Source: JAJBWD01 sp041670885 (GTDB taxonomy: Bacteria > Bacillota > Clostridia > Clostridiales > Clostridiaceae). From it: a stretch of 7,153 nt of DNA. Where the stretch lies: contig JBAXYJ010000146.1 in the NCBI GenBank assembly GCA_041670885.1, positions 1 through 7,153 of the forward strand, given 5' to 3'. This document shows positions 1 to 5,338 of the stretch, one piece after another. The notes beneath the pieces were generated by a model. It was not told where the DNA came from, searched no databases, and saw only the letters and a program-made list of their open reading frames with translations. The position numbers were made by a program, and so were the translations under genes. Position 1 is the first letter of the stretch, and each line of letters starts with the position of its first letter.

Positions 1-39
1 CCAGCGTTCGTCCTGAGCCAGGATCAAACTCTTAATTTA
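1..39 (-). rRNA. 16S ribosomal RNA, 5' end only (partial)
   Basis: Read on the minus strand, positions 30 to 1 give the universal 16S start, AGTTTGATCCTGGCTCAGG followed by ACGAACGCTGG, which is the site of the common 27F primer. The mature 5' end should be near position 38-40, by alignment with the E. coli start AAATTGAAGAGTTTG; here it reads AAATTAAGAGTTTG. Only about 39 bases are present and the gene continues beyond the left edge. The match is essentially certain; the exact mature end is an estimate. Confidence 0.96.
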
Positions 40-122
40 AAAGTCTGAACAAAACTCATTATATTTGAATCAACTGGTTTATTTCTCTGTTCAATTTTCA
101 AGGTTCTTGTCGTTTTTGCGAC
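40..122 (-). other. 16S rRNA leader with boxA-like motif
   Basis: This is the transcribed leader between the rRNA promoter and mature 16S. On the minus strand it carries CCTTGAAAATTGAACAG (104 down to 88). That resembles the boxA-type antitermination and processing motif that precedes 16S in Firmicutes (compare TGTTCTTTGAAAACTGG in Bacillus). A small hairpin, GTCG/CGAC at 109-112 and 119-122, lies at the very start of the transcript. The rest of the leader is expected to pair with the 16S 3' flank for RNase III cleavage, but that partner is outside the window. Confidence 0.7.
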
Positions 123-128
123 TTTCTC

Positions 129-157
129 AGAATATCACATACTGCGATACCTGTCAA
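129..157 (-). promoter_or_regulatory. rRNA operon promoter
   Basis: On the minus strand, a perfect -35 TTGACA (157-152) is separated by 17 bases from a -10 TATTCT (134-129). Transcription should begin near 122. An A/T-rich tract directly upstream (about 160-182) looks like an UP element, as expected for a strong housekeeping-sigma rRNA promoter. The position, about 85 bases before mature 16S, fits. Further rrn promoters may lie upstream but none is convincing. Confidence 0.85.
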
Positions 158-182
158 GTAAACTTTTAATTATTTATTAATA

Positions 183-435
183 ATCTACTCGGCTGCCTCT
201 TAGCGACAAAAGTTATTGTAACATATATACTGCTTAAATTAAATAATTTTATACCTATATTTTTAAATTATCTTCATTTTTCTCTAAATGCCTGCCTATT
301 ATTCATTTATATATATGATGATATGCTTGGCAGCGTTTCTTGATTTTGTTCTATTCTAGATATTGATAATTTAAGAGTTTGGTTTTAAACAAAATAAATA
401 GAAATGTATTTAAAAATTAATATAATTAGACAAAC
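183..435. other. AT-rich intergenic gap, no gene seen
   Basis: This stretch of about 250 bases lies between the rRNA promoter region and the terminator of the exporter operon. The longest reading frames are only about ten codons. The first 35 bases include a relatively GC-rich island (about 189-206) that can form a short bulged stem (TCGCT with AGCCGA on the minus strand). Position 319-327 repeats TGATATGCT, which also occurs in the terminator stem at 452-460. A TACAAT hexamer on the minus strand near 220 could be a second -10 box, but it has no good -35. Confidence 0.6.
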
Positions 436-465
436 AGCAGAGCATATCAAATGATATGCTCTGCT
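436..465 (-). terminator. Hairpin terminator of the exporter operon
   Basis: A perfect 14-bp inverted repeat (436-449 with 452-465, arms AGCAGAGCATATCA and its complement) has only two unpaired central bases. On the minus strand the stem is followed by GTTTGTCTAATT, a moderately T-rich run. The plus-strand side is followed by A residues, so termination is expected for minus-strand transcripts. It lies 60 bases past the permease stop codon and separates the exporter operon from the rRNA operon that reads in the same direction. Confidence 0.75.
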
Positions 466-509
466 AAAAACATTAAATTACAACCATGGTCGCTTAACAT
501 AAAACATTT

Positions 510-525
510 AAGAACCGTCCCTATT
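510..525 (-). repeat. Short GGGACGGTTCTT motif, possible REP-like remnant
   Basis: On the minus strand this reads AATAGGGACGGTTCTT, starting at the last base of the permease stop codon. From memory, GGGACGGTTCTT-type sequences (AGAACCGTCCC on the other strand) recur between genes in many clostridial genomes, often next to REP-associated IS200-like transposase genes. Here there is a single copy, no paired inverted copy and no transposase. The assignment is therefore recall-based and tentative. Confidence 0.3.
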
Positions 526-1718
526 TACTCAAATCTTAATGCATCTATTGGATTTAATTTTGATGCTTTATTTGCCGGATAAATTCCAAATACTAAACCA
601 ACAAGTACGGAGAAGGCAAAGGCTGCAATTACTATATCCTGAGATATGATAATTGATGTGGAGAAGAATGTCTTTCCTATATATGCTCCAATATATCCGA
701 CCACAACTCCCAAAATACCTCCAATTCCGCTTACTGTTGCGGCTTCAATTAAAAACTGGGTAAGTATGGTTCTTCTTTTAGCTCCAATTGCTTTTCTTGT
801 TCCTATTTCCTTAGTTCTTTCAATAACTGAAACCAACATTATATTCATAATTCCGATTCCGCCAACTACAAGTGATATAGCTGCAACTCCTGAAAGCATA
901 TTTGTCATGGTGGAAGTTGTTTCTGTAGCTGTGGTAAGTAAACTCGTCTGACTTAATACTCTATAATAATTGTTTGTAGTTGTACTTTCAGCTAAATTGT
1001 CAAGACCGCATTTTTTATTCAAGAACATTTTTAAATATGACATTGCAGTATCGACTGTATCCTGACTTTCAGCTTCCACATAATAAGTACTTGCTTTGGA
1101 AGTTTTCAGCACTCTTTGTGCTGTTGATATTGGAAGTATTATTTTATCATCACTGGTGCCGCTGGTCGATGTTCCTTCAGATTCAAGAACTCCTACAATT
1201 TTAAATTGAATGCCGTTAACATACATTGTCTCGCCAACTACATTGGTATAGCCAAAAATATTTTCTGCAGTTTCAGTTCCGATTACCAGTACATTATATC
1301 TATTATTCACATCTCTTGCAGTTATAAACCTGCCTTGACTTACAGTATATTTTTTAATTTCTGCATAAACTGCATTAGAGGCTTCTACTGTAGTAGTGCT
1401 GGATTTACTTCCGGCTTTTATATTAACATTGCTAGATGAAATCTGTGGTGCTATTTCCTTAATTCCCGGCTTAGTCTTAAGCTCTTCCAGTTCTTCATCA
1501 GTAATTGAAAATCTATTTCTTGTAACATTAACTGTTATCAGATTAGTTCCTAAACTGCTTATCTGATCACTTACTTTCTGCTTTGTGCCATTACCCATTC
1601 CTACCAGAATAATCACAGATGAAATGCCTATGATTATTCCCAGCATTGTGAGAAATGAACGTATTTTATTACTCCATACAGATATAAGTGCTATTTTAAT
1701 TAATTCTGTAATCCTCAT
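525..1718 (-). CDS. ABC exporter permease, MacB/FtsX family (YknZ-like)
   Basis: This is the membrane subunit of a MacB-type exporter, 397 residues, the usual size for a permease without a fused ATPase. The predicted topology is typical: one membrane segment near the N-terminus (about 20-42), a large extracytoplasmic MacB-PCD-like domain (about 43-270), then three segments (about 274-296, 326-348 and 362-382). Family hallmarks are visible: NKIRSFLTMLGIIIGISSV at the N-terminus, ERTKEIGTRKAIGA (300-313) after the second segment, and the C-terminal PANKASKLNPIDALRFE. Its ATG overlaps the ATPase stop by four bases (ATGA), indicating translational coupling, and it is the last gene before the terminator at 436-465. 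Members of this family move peptides, macrolides, lipoproteins or cell-envelope toxins in a mechanotransmission manner. The substrate cannot be read from the sequence. B. subtilis YknZ, in the YknWXYZ system protecting against SdpC toxin, is the nearest named type I can suggest. Confidence 0.93.
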   Translation of the reverse strand: MRITELIKIALISVWSNKIRSFLTMLGIIIGISSVIILVGMGNGTKQKVSDQISSLGTNLITVNVTRNRFSITDEELEELKTKPGIKEIAPQISSSNVNIKAGSKSSTTTVEASNAVYAEIKKYTVSQGRFITARDVNNRYNVLVIGTETAENIFGYTNVVGETMYVNGIQFKIVGVLESEGTSTSGTSDDKIILPISTAQRVLKTSKASTYYVEAESQDTVDTAMSYLKMFLNKKCGLDNLAESTTTNNYYRVLSQTSLLTTATETTSTMTNMLSGVAAISLVVGGIGIMNIMLVSVIERTKEIGTRKAIGAKRRTILTQFLIEAATVSGIGGILGVVVGYIGAYIGKTFFSTSIIISQDIVIAAFAFSVLVGLVFGIYPANKASKLNPIDALRFE

Positions 1719-2428
1719 GCTGACACCTCTTTATCATTTAGTTCATCAGATGTGATGCATCCGTCTTTAACTGTAATCATTCTTTTAGCATGGGCAGCTA
1801 CTCCTTTATCATGGGTAATAACTACAATAGTATTTCCCTCATGATTTAAGTCTTTCAGCATTTTAAGAACTTCTGCTCCGGTTTTGCTGTCCAGTGCTCC
1901 TGTTGGCTCATCAGCCAATATAATTTCAGGATTCGTAACAAGTGCCCTTGCTATGGCAACTCTCTGCATCTGTCCTCCTGACAGCTCTGATGGCTTGTGT
2001 TTCATATGAGACCCAAGACCCACTTTTTCCAGTGTTTCCTTTGCTTTTACCCTTGCTGCTTTTTTTGTATATCCTAAATATAACAAGGGTAATAATACAT
2101 TATCCAGAATACTTACCTTCATAAGCAGATTATAGTTCTGAAAAATAAAGCCTATTTTTCTGTTCCTTATTTCCGCAAGTTTATTATCATTACAATTTGT
2201 ATCTAAACTATCTAAAAAATACTCTCCGCCGGTGGGTTTATCCAGGCATCCCATAATATTCATAAGGGTAGATTTTCCTGCACCTGATGGTCCTACAATT
2301 CCCACGTATTCACCTTTGGATATTGTTAAGTTTACATCTCCCAAAGCTTTGAAACTGCCGCTGCCCATACTGTATACTTTTTCTATATTTCTCATTTCAA
2401 TCAAGTAATCATTATTTGCTTTTTCCAT
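1715..2428 (-). CDS. ABC transporter ATP-binding protein, MacB/LolD type (YknY-like)
   Basis: This is the cytoplasmic ATPase that powers the adjacent permease, 237 residues. All nucleotide-binding motifs are intact: Walker A GPSGAGKST (46-54), Q-loop glutamine 97 in FIFQNYNLL, signature LSGGQMQR (149-156), Walker B ILADEP followed by D-loop GALD (170-180), and the switch histidine 206 in VITHD. The sequence pattern (LxxPTGGEY, FQNYNLL, ADEPTGALDSKTG) is that of the MacB/LolD/FtsE branch of ABC proteins. The start is supported by an almost perfect AGGAGGTG ribosome binding site at 2436-2443, seven bases before the ATG. The gene lies 31 bases after the membrane-fusion gene and overlaps the permease gene by four bases. 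The three genes are therefore almost surely one transcript and one complex. Confidence 0.96.
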   Translation of the reverse strand: MEKANNDYLIEMRNIEKVYSMGSGSFKALGDVNLTISKGEYVGIVGPSGAGKSTLMNIMGCLDKPTGGEYFLDSLDTNCNDNKLAEIRNRKIGFIFQNYNLLMKVSILDNVLLPLLYLGYTKKAARVKAKETLEKVGLGSHMKHKPSELSGGQMQRVAIARALVTNPEIILADEPTGALDSKTGAEVLKMLKDLNHEGNTIVVITHDKGVAAHAKRMITVKDGCITSDELNDKEVSA

Positions 2429-2459
2429 TGCAATTCACCTCCTGTGCTATTTTACTATA

Positions 2460-3704
2460 TTAATTACCGGATTTTGTGCTGCTGCTATTTGAATTTCCGC
2501 TTGGAGCACTAGGTGGAGTGCCGCCGCCCATATTTCCTCCTTGGCCGCCGCCCATGTCGCCGCCCATTCCTTGAGACTGAGTACTGCTGCTGCTGGATGC
2601 CATCTGAACTAATATAGTCTGTCCTTCAGTAACACCGCTGGTTACTTCGATATAGTCTTCCGTTTCTATTCCTGTTTTAATTTCTGCCAGATTATTTGAG
2701 CTGGTTGAACTGTTTGTATTTTGTCCGCTGCTTTGGACTCTTACATATTTTTTACTGTTAGCTTCAACCAATGCTTCTTCTGGTATTACAAGCGCATTAT
2801 TTTTACTTACTATAGCAATTGTAACATTGGCATTCATACCAAGTCTTATTCCTGTTGGTTTGCTTATACTTACAGCCACAGCATAAGTTGTTACACTATT
2901 GGAAGTTGTTCCTGTCTGAGCTATAGATTCAACACTGCCTGTAAAAGTTTTGCCTGTTAAAGCATCAAATGTAATAGTTGCTGCCTGTCCTGCCTTTACA
3001 GATGTTATATCCAGTTCATCTACTGAAACATTAACCTTTAATGTGTTCATATCTGTTACTGTAATTACGCTTTTACCAGCCTGCAGTGAATCACCATTAG
3101 AGCTGCTGACAGCTGTTACTGTTCCAGCTATAGGTGATGCAGCAGTTTGATTATCTACTGCTTCTTCAGCATCGGAAAGAGCAGCCCTTGCATCAGTTAC
3201 TGTATACTCATCATCTGATATTTTTGATTTTGCATCGCTTATTGATTTTTCATCAGCTGATATTTTGGTAGAATCTACCATAGAAGCACTATTATCAGTT
3301 GCCAGCTGTGCTTTTGCAGTGGCGAGTGTTGCTTTATCAGCTGCCAGCTGTGCTTTTGCCTTAGTTAAGTTTCTTTCTGCATTAGTTACAGCTTTTGCCA
3401 GCTCTGAACTTGTACACACAAAAAGTTCCTGTCCTTTAGTAACGGTATCTCCTACTTTTACTGTCAAACCAGATAAAGTACCATTATTGCCTGCAGATAC
3501 ATCTTTAGTTGTTCCTGCATATGCTGAACCTGTACCTTGGATAGTTTTTGATAAGTTCATCTTTTTTACAGTAGCGGTATAGTATTTTGAAGTTACAGCA
3601 CTTGTAGTTTTCTTAAAAAATTTATTATATGCAAAAAAACTGCCTGTACCTACTGCAACTGCTACTACACCTATTATTATCCCTTTTTTTACTTTACCTT
3701 TCAT
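2460..3704 (-). CDS. Membrane-fusion (HlyD/MacA/YknX-type) subunit of ABC exporter
   Basis: This is the periplasmic-adaptor-like subunit of the exporter, 414 residues. In a Gram-positive it would be anchored in the membrane and extend into the cell wall. Residues 8-27 form an N-terminal membrane anchor. A split biotinyl/lipoyl domain follows (about 66-98, with VKVGDTVTKGQEL, and 189-217, with SPIAGTVTAV). It flanks an Ala/Lys/Asp-rich coiled-coil hairpin (about 100-184). A beta-barrel (about 218-298) and a membrane-proximal domain (about 302-366, NNALVIPEEALV) come next. The last 48 residues are a low-complexity Ser/Gly/Met tail with GGDMGGGQGGNMGGG. The start has an AGGAGG site at 3711-3716, six bases upstream. 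It is first in the operon, as in yknX-yknY-yknZ. The coiled coil contains a 14-residue repeat (two AKAQLA units). Function by family: couples the ATPase/permease pair to substrate release outside; the substrate is unknown. Confidence 0.93.
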   Translation of the reverse strand: MKGKVKKGIIIGVVAVAVGTGSFFAYNKFFKKTTSAVTSKYYTATVKKMNLSKTIQGTGSAYAGTTKDVSAGNNGTLSGLTVKVGDTVTKGQELFVCTSSELAKAVTNAERNLTKAKAQLAADKATLATAKAQLATDNSASMVDSTKISADEKSISDAKSKISDDEYTVTDARAALSDAEEAVDNQTAASPIAGTVTAVSSSNGDSLQAGKSVITVTDMNTLKVNVSVDELDITSVKAGQAATITFDALTGKTFTGSVESIAQTGTTSNSVTTYAVAVSISKPTGIRLGMNANVTIAIVSKNNALVIPEEALVEANSKKYVRVQSSGQNTNSSTSSNNLAEIKTGIETEDYIEVTSGVTEGQTILVQMASSSSSTQSQGMGGDMGGGQGGNMGGGTPPSAPSGNSNSSSTKSGN

Positions 3705-3755
3705 TTTATACCTCCTGCTGTTTGCTAATATTTTTCCTGCTCATTGAATATTTTA

Positions 3756-3787
3756 ATTATAATTGCAAATTTAAGTGTAAATATCAA
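3756..3787 (-). promoter_or_regulatory. Probable exporter-operon promoter (good -10, poor -35)
   Basis: A consensus -10 TATAAT lies on the minus strand at 3761-3756, giving a start near 3749 and a leader of about 45 bases before the membrane-fusion gene. No -35 sits at the usual 17-base distance. TTTACA (3781-3776) is 14 bases away and TTGATA (3787-3782) is 20 bases away. A good -10 with a misplaced -35 suggests dependence on an activator, perhaps one bound at the repeats just upstream. Confidence 0.4.
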
Positions 3788-3791
3788 AAAA

Positions 3792-3810
3792 ATATGTGAA
3801 GTATATGTGA
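3792..3810 (-). promoter_or_regulatory. Direct repeat with 11-bp period, candidate activator site
   Basis: On the minus strand, TCACATAT occurs twice (3810-3803 and 3799-3792) with starts 11 bases apart, one helical turn. The repeats lie at about -43 to -61 relative to the predicted start of the exporter operon. This spacing is typical of sites for OmpR/PhoB-family response regulators. No regulator gene is in the window. The repeat is seen directly; its role is inferred. Confidence 0.4.
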
Positions 3811-3821
3811 TTATTAAAGTT

Positions 3822-4016
3822 ATGAAATTACTTAATTTTAAAATTCAGATTTTCATTTTAAAAATGCTCTAAATTCGTTATTTCCAAGATGAAAACTAAG
3901 CCCAAATGTAATTATGCAATTTCCTTAAGTAAGGCATATCATCAAAGGATATAGTTATAGAGTATTTGATAGAGTTAAGTGAAGCTATGCAGCATTGGAA
4001 TGCTTTGTGTAAATAG
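3822..4016 (+). pseudogene. Possible remnant of a small decayed gene
   Basis: Three short open stretches follow one another in two frames: 3822-3872 (MKLLNFKIQIFILKML then stop), 3862-3954 (includes MKTKPKCNYAISLSKAYHQ) and 3933-4016 (includes KDIVIEYLIELSEAMQHW, ending in TAG). The first and third are in the same frame, so two shifts would join them. The third stretch in particular has a protein-like, amphipathic composition. None has a ribosome binding site and I do not recognise the product. In AT-rich DNA such short open stretches can also arise by chance. Confidence 0.2.
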
Positions 4017-4040
4017 TCTTTCAAGTTAAAATATATAATT

Positions 4041-4067
4041 CCTTATGAATATAAAAATATTCAAAGG
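4041..4067 (+). other. Bulged stem-loop in intergenic region
   Basis: CCTT (4041-4044) pairs with AAGG (4064-4067), and TGAATAT (4046-4052) pairs with ATATTCA (4057-4063). This leaves one bulged A (4045) and an AAAA loop, for 11 base pairs in total. No T-run follows it on the plus strand, so it is not an ordinary terminator. It lies 160-190 bases before the lipoprotein gene and could be part of an RNA element or a protein-binding dyad. Confidence 0.35.
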
Positions 4068-4131
4068 TAATTAAATTGGTTCTGTCACCACATATGGTTG
4101 AAAAATAAACAAATTCATAGTATGTGTTAAC

Positions 4132-4168
4132 ATATTATGGTAATATATTAGATACATAGTTGTATAAT
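4132..4168 (+). promoter_or_regulatory. Lipoprotein promoter region with overlapping dyad
   Basis: A consensus -10 TATAAT is at 4163-4168, about 62 bases before the start codon. The expected -35 position (about 4140-4145) reads GTAATA, a poor match. It is covered by a perfect dyad, ATATTA-TGG-TAATAT (4132-4146). A second palindrome, TGTTAACA, is just upstream (4125-4132). The dyad centre would be near -36, where a repressor or activator would meet RNA polymerase. The -10 is clear; regulation is inferred. Confidence 0.4.
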
Positions 4169-4213
4169 TATCGTTCATAAAATGCGAAGCATGGATTATT
4201 TATTTTACAAGAA

Positions 4214-4225
4214 AGGAAGGGAGGA
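4214..4225 (+). promoter_or_regulatory. Ribosome binding site that fixes a TTG start
   Basis: The purine run AGGAAGGGAGGA ends six bases before the TTG at 4231. No ATG lies in frame until codon 19, inside the signal peptide. The strong site at the right distance, together with the intact MKK-type signal peptide it yields, fixes TTG as the start codon. Confidence 0.75.
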
Positions 4226-4230
4226 TTTTT

Positions 4231-4797
4231 TTGAAAAAAGTAATTTCATTAATTTTGGTAATTGTTTGTATTTCAGTATTGGCTATGGGCTGTAATAAAA
4301 CAAAAGTTAATGATAAAATACAGAAATTTTCGTTTGACAAAAATGGAAATTATGTTGGTTTTTCTGATTTACCATTAAAATATACAATTGAAAATGCAAA
4401 AGCTGATGGATGTTTTGTGACACAGAATTCAGAAGTTATTGTGAATCAGGATGTGTGGAATAATTTTATTGAAGCTTCCCTTCGAAAAGAAAACGCAAAT
4501 ATAAGAATGGTTCAATTTTATACAGAAAATAAAGAAAGCCCCTTTTTCACAGATTTATTTTATAATGATGGTTATTATTATTTATTTGATTCCAGTGCAG
4601 TGAATTTGAAAAAAGAGCCGTTTTTATATCTACTGACACTAGAGTGCAAAATCAAAAATCCGTTTAAGAATACAAGCGTTATTGTACTGACCAATGATAG
4701 CACTTTGACTTATGAAAAGGTAGAAATGAGACTTATTTCAAGTTATACGGATTATATGAAAAGCGTTCCTCCATTTAGAATAGTTATGTTTAAATAG
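4231..4797 (+). CDS. Predicted secreted lipoprotein, DUF4362-like
   Basis: The product has 188 residues and starts with TTG behind a strong ribosome binding site. Residues 1-20 are a lipoprotein signal peptide (MKK, then a hydrophobic core) ending in the lipobox LAMG-C21. It should therefore be lipidated at Cys21 and held on the outer face of the membrane. The mature part has a pattern I associate with DUF4362 proteins of Firmicutes: YTIENAKADGCFV near the N-terminus, a central NFIEASLRKENANIRMVQFYT, and then FFTDLFYNDGYYYLFDSS. The function of that family is unknown. It is the only plus-strand gene, transcribed divergently from the exporter operon and convergent with the S1 gene pair. Base composition is as AT-rich as the neighbours and gives no sign of transfer. 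Lipoprotein status is secure; the family call is by eye and moderate. Confidence 0.85.
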   Translation: MKKVISLILVIVCISVLAMGCNKTKVNDKIQKFSFDKNGNYVGFSDLPLKYTIENAKADGCFVTQNSEVIVNQDVWNNFIEASLRKENANIRMVQFYTENKESPFFTDLFYNDGYYYLFDSSAVNLKKEPFLYLLTLECKIKNPFKNTSVIVLTNDSTLTYEKVEMRLISSYTDYMKSVPPFRIVMFK

Positions 4798-4919
4798 ATA
4801 ATTATATTTAGTATAGAGTGTAATATTCATCAGTTATTTTCATAATGCGATTAAACAAAATGAACTGCTAAAAAACAATTTAACATTATTAAATATTTCA
4901 GGCTGTCCTGCTAAATACA

Positions 4920-4948
4920 AAGCTCTGGGACATAAAATCTCAGAGCTT
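4920..4948. terminator. Hairpin between convergent genes, probable bidirectional terminator
   Basis: The stem AAGCTCTG/CAGAGCTT (4920-4927 with 4941-4948) is extended by G-U, G-C and A-U pairs to 11 bp on the plus-strand RNA, with a seven-base loop (4931-4937). On the minus-strand RNA the G-U pair becomes a C-A mismatch. T-runs are modest on both sides: GCATTTT after the plus-strand copy, CTTTGTATTT after the minus-strand copy. It lies 120 bases after the lipoprotein stop and 11 bases after the stop of the 103-residue gene, so it may serve both. Confidence 0.7.
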
Positions 4949-4959
4949 GCATTTTAAAC

Positions 4960-5271
4960 TTATTCTACTTTGACCTTTTCCAGCAGTTTCATAAAGTCCT
5001 CTTGACTTTTCTTCTCTAAATAAATGTTTAAAAGCGTTCTTGTTGACATTTTGTTATAGCCCTTAAATCCATTACTTAGCATTTCAGTTAATATATCTAT
5101 AAAGGTTTCATTATTCTTATCAGCATTTTTTATCATAATATCCGCAAAATTCTCTATAAGTTCCCCTTTTATAGCTTCTCTAAGTTCTTCAGTATATTTA
5201 TTTAAATATTCCTGGGTTTCTTCCGGATAAGAGGAAAAGTTTCCAGATAGTATATCTTCAATTTTAAACAT
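4960..5271 (-). CDS. Small helical protein of unknown function
   Basis: The product has 103 residues and I do not recognise the family. It is soluble, has no signal peptide or membrane segment, has no cysteine and is rich in Glu/Lys/Asn. It looks almost entirely alpha-helical, with amphipathic stretches such as EEYLNKY-like segments near 20-35, ETFIDILTEMLSNGFKGY (55-72) and a charged C-terminus, EDFMKLLEKVKVE. The start is supported by GGAGGAGA (5276-5283), four bases before the ATG. It follows the S1 gene by 67 bases with no terminator or clear promoter between them, so it is probably co-transcribed with it and ends at the hairpin at 4920-4948. Context allows a role linked to RNA or ribosomes, but nothing in the protein itself shows one. 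Confidence 0.85.
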   Translation of the reverse strand: MFKIEDILSGNFSSYPEETQEYLNKYTEELREAIKGELIENFADIMIKNADKNNETFIDILTEMLSNGFKGYNKMSTRTLLNIYLEKKSQEDFMKLLEKVKVE

Positions 5272-5338
5272 AAATTCTCCTCCATAGATAATATACAGCT
5301 TACTATTTTAAAATCTGCAGAAATCTTCGCATTTTTAA

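Larger units (their letters stand above)
3722..4230. other. Long AT-rich intergenic region between divergent genes
   Basis: About 500 bases separate the exporter operon (leftward) from the lipoprotein gene (rightward), with no convincing intact gene. Contents, left to right: the exporter promoter and its direct repeats (3756-3810), a possible decayed gene (3822-4016) containing the inverted repeat AGCATT/AATGCT around 3990-4003, a bulged hairpin (4041-4067), and the lipoprotein promoter region with a dyad (4132-4168). The length is unusual for a simple divergent promoter pair, which suggests gene decay or an unrecognised small RNA. Confidence 0.6.

Noticed and set aside
210..260. Second rRNA promoter upstream (TACAAT on the minus strand)
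   Set aside because: The hexamer at the required -35 position matches the consensus at only three of six bases, so the evidence is too weak.
646..1439. Plus-strand open frames at 646-951, 980-1204 and 1206-1439
   Set aside because: They are antisense to the permease gene, which has clear family motifs along its length. They lack ribosome binding sites and have no recognisable products.
1942..3582. Plus-strand open frames at 1942-2124, 2721-2960, 2950-3150 and 3265-3582
   Set aside because: They are shadows of the ATPase and membrane-fusion genes. Their odd amino-acid runs mirror the coiled-coil codons of the real gene.
3990..4010. AGCATT-GG-AATGCT inverted repeat as a terminator
   Set aside because: The stem has only six base pairs with a two-base loop, and it is followed by TTTGTGT rather than a proper T-run. 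No gene clearly ends there.
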